Positions 24,683 to 36,487 of a stretch of DNA of 64,000 nt are shown here, piece after piece. The position numbers and the translations under genes are program-made. This DNA comes from Agroathelia rolfsii (lineage: Eukaryota > Basidiomycota > Agaricomycetes > Amylocorticiales > Amylocorticiaceae): the NCBI GenBank assembly GCA_018343915.1, contig JABRWF010000003.1:1426001-1490000 (forward strand), given 5' to 3'. The notes below the pieces were generated by a model that made no database searches, was not told the origin of the DNA, and saw nothing but the letters and a program-made list of their open reading frames with translations. Position 1 is the stretch's first letter. Each line of letters starts with the position of its first letter.

Positions 24683-25099
24683 GGTGACTTTTCATAGGAT
24701 CCTATTCTATTCTATTCTACTCGCCTAGATCTGCCAGATCGCCGTGATGCCGCTCAATGCCGGGTCGGGATCGGCCTCAATAAAATCATATCCAGTTCTA
24801 TCCAGGTCTTAAATAGAACGGGGGGAGGGGGGTGTCTCTATCGCGAGGATAGGCCTTTATTCCTCGGCATCTGCAATGCCGAGCCCTATAGCGTGGCTCA
24901 CGGAAGTATCAAGATAATCCAGCCCTCTGCTCCCCTTTTCCTCACAGCTCACGTGCTCTCGAGAGCTTGGCTCAACTGATGGTTGGATAGAACTTGATAG
25001 AGACCCATAGTCTATAGAAAGGCTGCTCAGTTCTATCCCGTAGTGGTGTTCAAACTCCGTGACTAGATAGAATAGAATAGGATCCTATAGAAAGTCACC
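24683..25099. mobile_element. MITE-like element with about 35-bp terminal inverted repeats
   Basis: The left end reads GGTGACTTTTCATAGGATCC followed by repeated TATTC. The right end is its reverse complement (ATAGGATCCTATAGAAAGTC then ACC). At 417 bp, with no open frame, it fits a non-autonomous DNA element. It still contains CpGs, unlike the DNA to its right. No convincing target duplication is visible. Confidence 0.7.
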
Positions 25100-25141
25100 T
25101 ATTATTAGAGTGAGTATAAGGGATCCTAGCAGACAAAATTA

Positions 25142-25237
25142 GGTGACTTTCCATAGGATTCTATTCTATTCTATTCTATCCAGTTGCAGAGTTTGAACAC
25201 TACTATAGAATAGAACTGAGCAGCCTTTCTATAGACT
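25142..25237. mobile_element. Truncated, inverted second copy of the MITE-like element
   Basis: These 96 bp match the reverse complement of the right end of the 24,683-25,099 element, including GGTGACTTTCCATAGGATTC and the GAGTTTGAACAC and GAACTGAGCAGCC blocks. It stops abruptly where LTR-A sequence begins, so it was cut by a retroelement insertion or a rearrangement. Confidence 0.7.
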
Positions 25238-25670
25238 ATAGGTATTAAGGGTTAACTCCTTAACTATGTGACATTGGGTATATGGGGCCTACTAGTCTCA
25301 TAACCAATAAATCAACTTAACTATTATATCTAGTACCTACATAAGAGTTTTCCTATAGATATCCAATCCCTATATCTATTGAGGGTGGATCAGGTACTTT
25401 CTTAATCTCTTATGTAATTATTACTCTTATGGTTTTATATGTATATGAGGGGATTTATACTGCCTCCTATTTTTAGAAAGGAAAGGGAGAGAGAGAGAGA
25501 GGGCTAGGATAATGGCCTAGGCCTAAGAGTTTAACCCTGAAGGCAAAGATATATTGTTAGTAATCTATTTAATAAAATACAAAAATCCTTATACTTGCCT
25601 AAAGGCAAAAAGGTTAAAGCTAAGGTCTTTAGGACAAGTTATATATACTATTTATTAATTGTAATGAGTT
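25238..25670 (+). repeat. LTR family A, decayed 5' part
   Basis: Aligned by eye to the full LTR A at 29,675: CTCCTTAACTATGTGACATTGGG, GAGGGGATTTATAC and a stretch of GA repeats. It also shares the CCTGAAGGCAAAG block and CTTGCCTAAAGGCAAA. CpGs of the intact copy are mostly lost here. Confidence 0.65.
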
Positions 25671-25679
25671 AATATATAG

Positions 25680-25930
25680 ACAGAAATTTTTGCCTTTTTA
25701 TTATAAACATTTTCATATTTTATTTGTATTTTTACAATTTTTCTTTGTTAAGTTATGAGGAAAATACTATCATAAGACAGACTTACAGTAACCCATAAAA
25801 CATATTCTATATTTTGCTATATTGGATGTCTAGCTTTATAACTCAGGGAGTAAAATATATAATATTCTAAGTTTATTCTAGCATATAGGATAGTATATTG
25901 GCTTTTGATCAGGCCCTGGGTCACGTGATT
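25680..25930 (+). repeat. AT-rich fragment resembling LTR family E
   Basis: TTTATTTGTATTTTTACAAT and surrounding sequence match the start of LTR E at 42,119 (TTTATTTATATTTTTACAAT). It is a short, decayed fragment between LTR A and the transposase fossil. Confidence 0.5.
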
Positions 25931-25989
25931 CCATCAAGAATTGATTATTCTACATCTATTTTTCTCAGGTAGTTATATAGAATATATTT

Positions 25990-26514
25990 TGTGGCTTTTA
26001 TTTTTTATATAGTAATCTACTATTTCTAATACTTTGTATAATGTCCCTTTACTTTTAACACTACTGCAACCCTTGTAGGCATACTCTCAATGAGTTTCTA
26101 ATACACTGAGAGTGGAATTGCCTCTCACTTCTTCTCTACCCTCTGCTATAACTCTGTAATAGATAGAGGTAGCTCAGGATACTCTACTAGCCTTCTTTTG
26201 AGGTAACTCCATAAATGCTCAATTGGATTGAGATCTAGGAAGTTAGTAGACTACTGTATGACTGTCATATCATGGTCTTTGAACTATTCCTTAGCTAGTC
26301 TACTAGTGTGTTTAGGATCATTATCCTGCTGAAACTCAATGTTAGGTATAGTTTTCCCTCACCACTTAAGGCTATCCTGTAACTTATCCTCTAGAATAGA
26401 TGCATAAAGCTCTACATGCATCCTTTCATCAATCTTGGTTGCATAACCTACACTATCCCATCCAAAACATCCCTACATCATAGTATTCCTACCATCAAAC
26501 TTTAGAGTACCCTA
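25990..26514 (-). pseudogene. Tc1/mariner-type transposase fossil (C-terminal half)
   Basis: The reverse strand reads, with stops and shifts, FQQDNDPKHTSRLAKEWFKD, then NFLDLNPIEHLWSYLKRRL and ESMPTRVAVVLKVKGHYTKY. These are hallmarks of DD34E Tc1 transposases (second Asp in DNDPKHTS, Glu in NPIEHLW). An upstream block (DGRNTMMQGCFGWDSVGYAT) holds the WGCF-type motif. The N-terminal DNA-binding part is missing, cut off by an LTR-B fragment starting at 26,515. Confidence 0.8.
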
Positions 26515-26750
26515 TATTAAGAGCACACCTGCCTTTTGTCACTAAAAGTCAACCAGAGCCTATGTTAACCCCTGTAAGGTACAGGGTAGCCTGTAATAGC
26601 TTTTTTACAACTCACAAGGCCTAGGATGCAAGAATATATATGCCTTGTGTGTGGTTTCTACTATCACTCAAGATAGAGCTTTACTGTCACCAAGCTTTAC
26701 TCTAAGTCTACTAGACTTTCAAGCAAGGTCTACAATTAAGACACTAAATA
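26515..26750 (+). repeat. LTR family B, 5' fragment
   Basis: TATTAAGAGCACACCTG corresponds to the B terminus TGTCAAGAGCACAC. The fragment covers roughly the first 236 bp of the full LTR at 35,509 and stops at the left end of LTR C. Confidence 0.65.
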
Positions 26751-28474
26751 TGTCAAGGCTCACACTCTTGACTATCTAAACAACAGAGGTGACCCCTACT
26801 TACACCACAAATAGAACAATGTACCACTACTAGGTCCTAAAGGTGTACTCCAAGTCTAGAAGACTTTCCACCAAAGGCTACTATTGGCTAATGACTTGTT
26901 ACTGCTTGCTTAGTAAAGAAGGGAGTGCTAAACACTCTGAGATGCTTAGATTCTTTCTTAGAGGGTAACAACCCTAAGTCATACTTTTGTCATGGGACAC
27001 TCATGACTCAACCAACATAACCCTAAGATGCCTAGCCTAGAAGGGCCAGAAACAAATAGGGGGGGGGTATAACTGATATCTTTAAGCTCCCTTAGCAGGG
27101 AGGTGCAACTCATGTTTAAAGACCTAGAGGCAAGGTCTCCCACTGTTTCATAGAGGCTTCCATGCAACATACAATCACTGGTGTTTTTAAAGTCCTTTGC
27201 TAGGTAGGACATGCTGTCTTTAGCTTTGACATAATTCTTTATACTCCCTCATCCTAGGAGTTCATGTTCATACATCCTAGTGATACATGCATAGCTTTAC
27301 TCAGTTTTATACTCCCTTAGAGCATGGAGTCATAGCATATCCCCTTAACTTTAGGGTCCAGGTATAATAATAAAGATAATGATAGGGGGGGGGGTAAAAC
27401 ACACAAGAAAGAGAGTAGGGGAAGGAACTTCAGGTGTGAGTGAGAGTGACACAGAGGGCAAAAGGTGGTCAAACTGAATTGCAAAGGTCTCAAGGGCAGG
27501 CCTCTATATACTGTTTACAAGTACTCTAAGAATAGTTCTTAACTCTATATTAAGGGAAATAGAAGTAAGGAAAGAAAAAGGATCAGAGGAGTTAGAATAG
27601 AAGTACAGTGTGGGAAGAAATCAAAGATGAAAGAAGCATCAAAGATAGGAGAAGCAAATCAATGATGTACATCAGAAGATTCAGAAGTATACCTAAATGA
27701 AGTATAGTACCATATAAACAATGCAACAAGAAACCAAAAATAAAGAAATAAAGCCTATGTACTCAAATCAAAAGATAAAAAATCAAGAAAAATAGTAGAA
27801 AATAGAGAAAAATTAGGGGAACAAAATAATCATGGGATCAACCCATGACAACTTTGCCCTAATTTATTAAGGGACTTGATATAGAGAGGGGGAGGCAGGC
27901 AATACAGCCTGTTCTATGGCTTGCTTAGGTCCTTATACAACCCTTAGGCTGATGAGGCACAAAGGGAGGGTAAGGGTGAGAGGGCTAGGACAATGAGCCT
28001 GAAGGCAAATATATTAGTAAATAGTAAAGAGAGATGTACATGCTTATTTACTCACCTAAAGGCAAAAGATCAAAGCTAAGGCCTTTAGGGAGTGTTACAG
28101 GGTCCTTATATAAGTTTCAGGGGTGGTCTGTGCACTTCTGAATGGTCTGTGCACAGAGACAGAAATAGAAAGAAATGCTAAACATAGTACAAATGGATGA
28201 CTGAGCATAATGGTGCAATCATTGCATTATTAGCTGATTGATCAAGAGTCTAGACTTGGAAGGAACTAGAAGGGTCTAGACTCTATTTACTAATAGGTAC
28301 TAGTACAAAGGTACAATGATGGCTAGTTATATAACTAAGTACTCTATAACCAATTGTCCTAGGCTGTCTATTATAAATAAATAATATATAGAAAGTCCAA
28401 GAAAAATTGTAAAAATACAAGAAAAATACAGGAAAATAAAGAAAGATTAGGAGAGTCTAGGTGTATCTATGACA
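26751..28474 (-). repeat. LTR C, 3' LTR of Gypsy element 1 (split by LTR D)
   Basis: It starts TGTCAAGGCTCACACTCTTG and ends GTATCTATGACA, followed directly by a polypurine tract on the coding strand. It matches the right LTR at 34,710-36,487. Without the nested LTR D and its duplication it is about 856 bp. It carries two copies of a GGTCTGTGCAC motif near 28,125-28,160. Confidence 0.75.
26988..27850. mobile_element. Solo LTR, family D, inside LTR C (TSD ACTTT)
   Basis: It begins TGTCATGGGACACTCATGAC and ends CAACCCATGACA. It is flanked by ACTTT at 26,983-26,987 and 27,851-27,855. The homologous LTR C at 34,950 shows the uninterrupted site (ATACTTTACCCTG), which proves the insertion. 863 bp with no internal coding region. 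Confidence 0.85.
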
Positions 28475-28491
28475 TTACCCCCCTTCTAAGG
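28475..28491 (-). other. Polypurine tract of Gypsy element 1
   Basis: On the minus strand the sequence CCTTAGAAGGGGGGTAA abuts the LTR start TGTCATAG. A PPT in this place primes plus-strand DNA synthesis in LTR retroelements and fixes the element's orientation. Confidence 0.7.
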
Positions 28492-29674
28492 GGCATTTCC
28501 CCGAAACCACCTATGTCCAATGCACTATGAACCAGTAATAGATCTTTCTACTTATGTTAGGTTCTCTACTGTCCTAAATGAAAGACTACCAAATATAGTT
28601 GCCAAGATTCTTCTAGGAGTACTTGGATTTTCTCAATAAAACTGGGTAATTAGTCTTTTTGTATGTATATCTTATGCAAATTCCCAGCTATCTTCTCCTA
28701 GATATCCCTTGTACTCTACTAAAAACTAGAGTTTCTTTCATCTTCCATATAGTCAAGTATCTTTAATGCATGACACTTCCCATTCCTCTTCTCCTTCTAC
28801 CTCTACTGGTGGTGGCTCTTCTGGGGCTCTACCTGAGATCTCACTTTCTTAGTATAGTTGTAGAAGGTTTACATGGAAGACATTGTGTACATGCTAATTT
28901 TTTGGGATATCAATTTTATAGTTTAATTCCCCAATTCTTTTGACTACCTTATAGGGGCCTAGCTTTTTAGGGCTAAGTTTCCTACTTGGTTGTTTGGCAA
29001 ACTTGATATTTCATGCATCTAGCCATACTCTAGCTCCTGGTTCTAACTAGGGGAAACTTTTCTTTTTCTGATCATAGTACTATTTCATAGTTTCCGCTGT
29101 TTTAGCTAGAGCTGCTTAAGCTTCCAGTTGGACCTTTTTTAGGTTACCTAACCAGTCTTATGCTCCTATGGTCTTAGGCTGAGGCTGAGGGAGAATCTCC
29201 ATTTCTGGTATAAACCCATAGTTGAGTTCAAAGGGTGTAAACCCTGTTGCCATACTCTGTCTTTAGTTTAATGCAAATTCTGCCACCTCTAGGTTTTCTG
29301 CCCAATTGGTCTGCCTTTGGTTAGAGTAAATTTATAAATAGGTTTCAATTTCTTGATTTAGCCTTTCTGTCTGTCCATAACTTTGTGGATGATAAGCAGT
29401 AGACAAGGCTATTTTAATGCCTAATTTACAATGAATCTCTTTTATAACCTGGCTTGTAAATTAGGGGCCTCTATCTATAGTCCAGACCTTAGGAACACCA
29501 TAGAGTTTAAACACATGCTTTAGATATAATCCTGCTACCTCTACTACAGTCACTGCTTTAACAGTTGGGATTAGGTGATACATCTTTGTGAGTTTGTCTA
29601 CAATCACTAGAATAGAGTCAAATTCTCCTGACTTAGGTAGTTTTACAATGATATCAGCTGTCACATATTTCTAG

Positions 29675-30538
29675 TGTCAAGAGTACACTCCTTAACTGAT
29701 TGACGTTGGGCGTAGAGAGCCTACTTGTCTCTCAACCAAACAATATACACACTTTAACGACTAAACCAAAGTACCTAAGTGCTTAAGTTTTCCCACAACA
29801 CTTTAAACCTTTATCTATTGGGGTGGTGATAGGTACTCTTCCTAAGTTCTTACGGATGCCTCTTTGTACGTTTCACACGTGCGTCACACAAATTCTTATG
29901 AGGGGATTTGTACCTCCTCCTAGTGAGAGAGAGAGAGAAGGGGGGGGGGAAGGAGGCTAAGACAGAAGAGGCTAGGCCTATAGTTAGTTGTATCCTGAAG
30001 GCAAAGTCTTAATTAGTAATCTACTTAATAAACGTACAGTCCTTTTTACTTGCCTGAAGGCAAAGAGGTCAAAGCTGAGCTCTTCAGGTCAAGTTACATG
30101 CATCTTTTTATATTACTATAGAAGGGTCTGTGCGCAGCCTTTGTGGTCTGTGCGCAGCCGGGGATAGAAGCGTAAAGAGAGGCTATGCAGGGGAAGAACT
30201 TTTACCCTGACTCCACTGGGCATCCGTATGGAGCTCCTTGTGGAGCGGAACCGGTATCCGTCAGGAATCGTTCTGTGATGGAAGGCTTGTACTTCCAAGG
30301 CTGCGCATGATGATGAAAGAGAAGTGCGCAGCCCCAAGATTACTCCTGTGACGTGCGGCTTGGAACACATGAGGGCCAATCAGGTGACCGCTGCACTGCC
30401 CACAGTCCACGCCCTTAAAGGGTAATTTGATAAGGAAAATAGGAAGAGAGACAACAAAAATAACAAAACAAAAAGAAATACAAGTTCAAATAATACAAAA
30501 GTGGCCGAAAAATTGGCAAAAATGTTCTTCTCATGACA
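29675..30538. mobile_element. Solo LTR, family A, young (TSD TCTAG), inside the integrase of Gypsy 1
   Basis: It begins TGTCAAGAGTACACTCCTTA and ends CTTCTCATGACA. TCTAG flanks it at 29,670-29,674 and 30,539-30,543. 864 bp. The host reading frame resumes on both sides with integrase motifs. In contrast to all surrounding repeats it is rich in CpG (30,120-30,420), including two copies of GTCTGTGCGCAG, so it inserted after the host had decayed, or escaped the mutation process. Confidence 0.88.
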
Positions 30539-33500
30539 TCTAGGGTTTCTGTGGAGTAGGCAGTGGTTGAAGTAAACCAGGAGGTAGTTGGTGTGAACTC
30601 TTATTTGCAATATACTGGGGGCATGTGGTTACATATTCATTAATGAATTTAGTCATGCTTAGCCACCAATAATTGCATGATACTAGTTCTAAGGTTTTAT
30701 GTTTCCCTGGATGTCCTGCAGCTAGTGCATTATGGAATTTCTTTACAATTTCTGTATGCAGTTAGGTATCCTTTGGTACATAAACCTTTCCCTAGTATAG
30801 AACTAGGCCTTCTTCTTGGTTCCACTCCTCAATTCTATTTTAGAGCTTTACTGGCCCTAGATCTTTTAGCACCTGAAGAGTTTCTGCTACTTCTGATTCT
30901 GGATTTGCTTTTCTAATCTGGGTTAGAAGACCTTTTTCTCCTTCAACTGTAACATATCCCCTTCTTCTAGCATTGATACAAAATAGGTATAGGTTTAGTA
31001 CAATTTGTGCCTTATTATCATCTGCATCATCTTTATAGAAGTCAGGGTGGTGGGAGAGGGCATCAGCTCTACCATTGTTACTTTCTTTCTTGTAGTGAAT
31101 GAGGAAGTTGTATTTAGATAGGAATAATGACTATCTTGCTTGTTGTCTAGTTAGATCCTTAGATGTTTTCCAGTATTCTAAGTTTTTATGATCTGACCAG
31201 ATTTCAAATGGTTCCTCTATTCCTATTAGATAGTGCCTCCACTCCTTGAGTGCTCTAATAATTGCTAGTATTTCCTTATCCCAGATCTCATAGTTTCACT
31301 CTGCTGGATTGAGAGATCAAGATAGATATGTAATAGGGTGCCAGTTACTATTATCCTACATTTGAGAGATTACTGCTCTAGTGGCAAAGTTGGAGGAGTC
31401 TGTTTCAACCCTAGTTTTTCTTTTTAGGTCAAATATTGCCAATACTGGTACAGAAACAAATGCATTCCTTAGTGCATCAAAGGAGTTTTGCTCCTCTTTA
31501 GTCCATTGCCATGCTACATTGCCTGTTAACCAATCTAGAGGTTTGCACAGGTCACCAAACCCCTTTATAAACCAATAGTAATAGTTGGCTAATCCCCTAA
31601 ACTGTCTAATTTCTTTGACTGTCTTAGGGATTGGCCAGTCCTTAATAGCTTGCATCTTTTCAGGCATTATGTGGATGGAATTATAACCAATTATTAGTCC
31701 TAGGAATTCAACTTGGTTTGCATTAAATTTACATTTCTCTGCATTCACATACAAGTTGTTTTCTTTCAAGTACTGCAGTACTTCTAGGACTAGCTTAGAG
31801 TGTTCCTTCTGAGTGTTTGATGTAATTAGAATATCATTGATGTAAACAAAGACTTTTCTAATACAATCAAATTAGCTAGAATCTCATCCATTATGTGCTG
31901 AAATGTGGCTAGTGTATTTGTTAAGCCAAAGGTCATTACTGTAGATTCAAACAGCCCTAGAGGCATCACAAAAGCCACTTTGTACTCATCTCCTTCTTGG
32001 ATCCAGACATTGTTATACCTCCACCTAAGATCTAGCTTGGTGAAGATTTTAATTCCACTTAGCTTATCTATAATTGTACTAATGAGGGGGAGGGGGTAAC
32101 TATCCTTCACTGTGATATCATTGAGTTTGCAATAGTCTTGTACTAGTCATAGTACTCTAGATTTCTTTGGAATAAAGAAAAAGGGGGAGCTTATAGGGCT
32201 TTCAGATTTTCCAAGATAACCCTTGGCAAGATTTTCCCTAATGTATTCATCCAAAGAATTCCTTTCCTTAACTACAAGTGAATATACCTTAGATCTGCCT
32301 ATAGATGCCCCTTCCTTTAGGATTATTTTGTGATCCCAAGATTTCTATATAGGCATCCTAGTAGACTCCTCTTTTGAAAAGACTTGTTTATATAAGAGGT
32401 ACTCTGTTGGTATTTCCACTGCATCCAAGACCTTTATAGCATATATATATTCCTTCCTCAACTCCACTGTTGCCTCCTTTCAGTCAATCTCAGGATTCTC
32501 TGTTCTTAGCCAGTCTATCCCCAAGATAACATCTTCCTCTCCAATATCAACTATACTTATATATATCTCTTGCTCTACTCCTCCTGTCACCAAACTAACT
32601 GTAATATACTCTGTAATTTTACCAATTTTGTTTGAGGAATTATCAATATTGTACAAAGGAATTGGTTGGGGAAGTGATTTTTTTGGGATTTGATTTTTAT
32701 GTATAAAGTGTTTATTTACAAAAGTAGAAGAAGTGCCAGAATTAATCATTGCAAGAGTATCAATAGAAAAGGACTGTCCACGTAATTCTATAGGTATATA
32801 TAAATGTTGGGTATTTACCCCTAGTATAGAAGCAGAAATAGAAAAAGAAGAAACATCAGAAAATGGTACATAGTATTCAGTACTCTGTTCTTTTGGCTCC
32901 TGGGTTTTGGCCTCAACCTAGGAGCCTTTTAAAAACCTGTTAATGCAAGTTGGTCACACATCTGTGCAATTTGCTCCTTATATGCTTTAAATCTTATCAT
33001 AAGGTCCCCTATAGATGGTGTTGTACTTGCTGCTACTTGTTGAGGCACTAAAGTTGTAGTCAAAGTAGCAGGTACGCTAGGGGCACTTGAAGTGGATGCT
33101 GCAACCCTAGCTAGATTTCTAGCTGGATAAAGAGGTGAGGCCTGTTTCCAGGGTCTAGTTCCTGGTGCTCTTCTGACTTTAGGACTTGTACAATCTGCTT
33201 GTACATAGCTAAACTGCTGGCAGTTAAAGCATTGCACCTGGCTTATAGGGGTAGTTCCTGGGGTAGAAATCCCTAGGTTTATAGATCCTAGGCTTGGTTT
33301 GGAGCTTGTAGTAGCTACTACTATAGTGCTTATCAAGGAAGGTCCTTTTCTTTGGTTTTGAGACTTTGGATTCCAAACTCCCATCTCCTTAAGTGCACAT
33401 TCTGCTTCTCCTGCATTTTCTATGATACTCTGAAAGGTTACCATCAATCCCTTCCACCCTATCATTAGGTTTCTAATCCGCTAGTTTAGTCCAGCATAGT

Positions 33501-34709
33501 AGTAAATGTGTATATCCCCTTTTTCTAGCTCTGCTGTATGTGCTAACTCTGTGAACTGAGCTGTATAGTCCCTAACAGAGTATGTCCCTTGCCGGAAGTT
33601 CTAGATCTTTGTTAGGGCATCTGCCTTGTAGTCAAAGTTGCCATATATAGCAACAAACTCCTCATACAATTCAGTGATTCCAAAATCTGGGTTTCTAGGC
33701 TTCTTAGCTTCTATAATTTCAGGAATAAAGTGAGCTACCCAGTCTGCTATAGATCTAGTTAGACAGCAAATGAACTGCTTGGCCTCACTCTGAGGGTCTC
33801 CATACAATTCTTCATTGTCTAACATCTATAGCTTCCAGTCACGGAAGAAGGTCTGGAATTTGCATGCATCCCTATCATATTTCTCTGGCCTTGTTTCAAC
33901 CTCTTTAGGTTTGGGGAGACTAGGAGTATACCACTCCTTAATTTCCTTGTCTTCTCCTATCTTGGACTTCTTTGTAGTAAAGTAGATTTTTTGTCCACTA
34001 GCAAAGTGTATCATATCTGCATGCTAATCCTGTATGCCACCTATCATTTTGAGGATATCTGCTTGACCTAGAGCTAGAAGCTTCATAGTCCGAGATAACC
34101 AAGAAATAGCTCCCTCTAAGGTTATAGGGGCTCCTGAAGTGCCCCCAACTCCTTCAAGTTTGCCTTCCTCTGTTTCCTCTTTGTGTTTTCCATGATGTAA
34201 TGGGGCTCTAGACATAATTAGATATAGTGTTGGAGAGGAGAGAAGTGATTAGTGATCCTATGTGTAATAGTGGAGCTATAGCTCAATACTGTATAAATCC
34301 TTTAGTCTTCTTCTTCCTAAGGCTGTAAGCGGACAGCCTTCTGGTAGTGTAGTAAAGATACTATCTACAAAAGCTCCTTATTTGTCAAAGCAGTTATACT
34401 CCTTTATAAGGAGTCCCTAGAAGCAGCTGACTAACTCAGCAGTAACGCCTTTAGGTAATAGCCCACAATTTCCCAGGAATGTACTAGTACTTTTGTAGCT
34501 ATACCTTAACAGGTTGAAAGGACATAATTAAGGTCCCTAATTGCTTCTGCTAACAGTTCAATGACAAATAAGGTTTACAAGTGAAAGGTATAGTACTTAT
34601 ATCTACAAAATCTTTTCCTTGCTTGTACTGACTTGTAAGCAATTTGTTTCTTATATAATCTTGGAGCTAAGGCTCTACAAGACTGGATCAGGTGTCAGCT
34701 TTGACCTAA

Positions 34710-36487
34710 TGTCAAGGCTCACACTCTTGACTATCTAAATAACAGAGGTAACCCCTACCCACACTACAAACAGAACAATATACCGCTACTAGGTCCCAAA
34801 GGTGTACTCCAAGTCTAGAAGACTTTCCACCAAAGGCTACTATTGGCTAATAACTTGTTACTGCTTGCTTAGTAAAGAAGGGAGTGCTAAACACTCTGAG
34901 ATACTTAGATTCTTTCTTAGAGGGTAACAATCCTAAGTTATACTTTACCCTGATTTATTAAGGGACTTGATATGAAGAGGGGGAGGTAGACAATATAGCC
35001 TGTTCTATGGCTTGCTTAGGTCCTTATACAACCCTTAGGCTAATGAGGCACAAAGGGAGGGTAAGGGTGAGAGGGCTAGGACAATGAGCCTGAAGGCAAA
35101 TATATTATTAAATAGTAAAGAGAGATATATATACTTATTTACTCACCTAAAGGTAAAAGGTTAAAGCTAAGGCCTTTAGGGAGTGTTACAGGGTCCTTAT
35201 ATAAGTTTTAGGGGTGTTCTGTGCACTTCTGAATAGTCTATGCATAGAGACAGAAATAGAAAGGAATGCTAAACATAGTATAAATGAATAACTAAGCATG
35301 ATGGTGCAATCATTACATCATCAGCTAATTGATCAAGAATCTAGACTTAGAAGGAACTAGAAGGGTCTAGACTCTGTTTACTAATAGGTACTGGTACAAA
35401 GGTATAATGATGGCTAGTCATATAACTAAGTACTCTGTAACTAATTATCCTAGGCTGTCTATTATGAATAAATAATATATAGAAAGTCCAAGAAAAATTG
35501 TAAAAATATGTCAAGAGCACACTAGTCTCTTGTTACTAAAACTCAACCAGAGCCTATGAAAACCTCTTTAAAGTGCGAGGTAGCCTGTAATGGCTGTTTT
35601 ACTTCTTCCAAGGCCTGGGAAGCGCAGGTGTACACTCCTTGTGCCCTGTCTTAACTTTCACTCACTCTGGAGTACGCTAGTCACCAAGCTTTACTCTAAG
35701 TCTGCAAGACTTTCAAGCAAGGTCTACTGTTGTAACACCAGGGGTCTTGTGTATGTCAATAGGGGTGTAGGGTATCTTAACTGCGATGAGCTTAGAGCAG
35801 AGTTCTTGCTTGCTTGGGTGTACTAAGCACTATGATTATTTGTGTTATTGCAAGTACAAATGGTCACCCAGAGGGCTGGACCTGTCTTATGTATGCACAC
35901 GGAGGTAGCACAGAGCACACCTCTACTGTAAGTAGTACTGAGCATGCTCACAACCTCCTAGCATGAAGCAGAGAGGATTTTTGGGGGAGGGGAGAGAGAT
36001 AGGGACTCTGAAGACAAAGTTTTATTATGTTAGTGACTACTTAATACAAAGCACTATTTGTGCTTACCTGAAGACAAAGAGAACAAATCTGGGGTCTTTA
36101 GGCAGGGGCACTACAGGGTTATATACTAATTCTACCTGGTCTATGCACAGGGTACATAGTCTGTGCACAGTAGTGCTAAGTATGATGCAATATTGCACCA
36201 TAGTGAGTCATTGCTTATATAATGTGTCACATGACTAGTGGTCACATGATGGCTAGTCATATGATGACTGATCACATGACTTACTTAGTCATCAAAGTAC
36301 TTATATAATGTCCGCTTATGTAATACACAAATTATATACCAAAAAATAGAGAAAATTCAGAGAAAAATCGGAAAAATAATGAAAAATTCTAAGTAAATTT
36401 ATAATACAACGAGCAACTTGTAACAAAATACAAGAAAAATACAGGAAAATAAAGAAAGATTAGAGGAGTCTGAGTGTACCTATGATA
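34710..36487 (-). repeat. LTR C, 5' LTR of Gypsy element 1 (split by LTR B)
   Basis: It starts TGTCAAGGCTCACACTCTTG and ends TGTACCTATGATA. Outside the nested LTR B (35,509-36,425 plus its duplication) it is about 856 bp, equal to the left LTR. As the element is transcribed on the minus strand, this is its 5' LTR, containing the promoter. It is also CpG-poor and carries the GGTGTTCTGTGCAC motif. Confidence 0.75.
35509..36425. mobile_element. Solo LTR, family B, inside LTR C (TSD AAATA)
   Basis: It begins TGTCAAGAGCACACTAGTCT and ends CAACTTGTAACA. It is flanked by AAATA at 35,504-35,508 and 36,426-36,430. The left LTR C shows the empty site (GTAAAAATACAAG near 28,418). 917 bp; no coding region. 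Confidence 0.87.

Larger units (their letters stand above)
28475..34709 (-). mobile_element. Gypsy element 1 (chromodomain type), internal region, defective
   Basis: Reading right to left on the minus strand the order is gag, protease, RT, RNase H, integrase, chromodomain, i.e. Ty3/Gypsy order. Gag covers 34,215-32,929, with a degenerate CCHC knuckle (CFNCQQFSYVQADC, His replaced by Tyr). Protease is at 32,749-32,480, starting MINSGTSSTF in place of D-S/T-G. RT is at about 32,280-31,600 (KLDLRWRYNN, TFGLTN, and VYINDI where the active site should be YxDD). RNase H (RADALSHHPD) is near 31,060. The integrase zinc region (NYWWLSMTKFINEYVTTC) is at about 30,700, and the core (MTADIIVKLP) is at 29,664-29,461. 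A chromodomain-like end (FLVEYKGYLGEDSWE) is near 28,720. A solo LTR A interrupts the integrase at 29,675-30,538. Numerous TAG stops and both catalytic Asp losses make it inactive. Internal length without the insert is about 5.4 kb. Confidence 0.9.
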
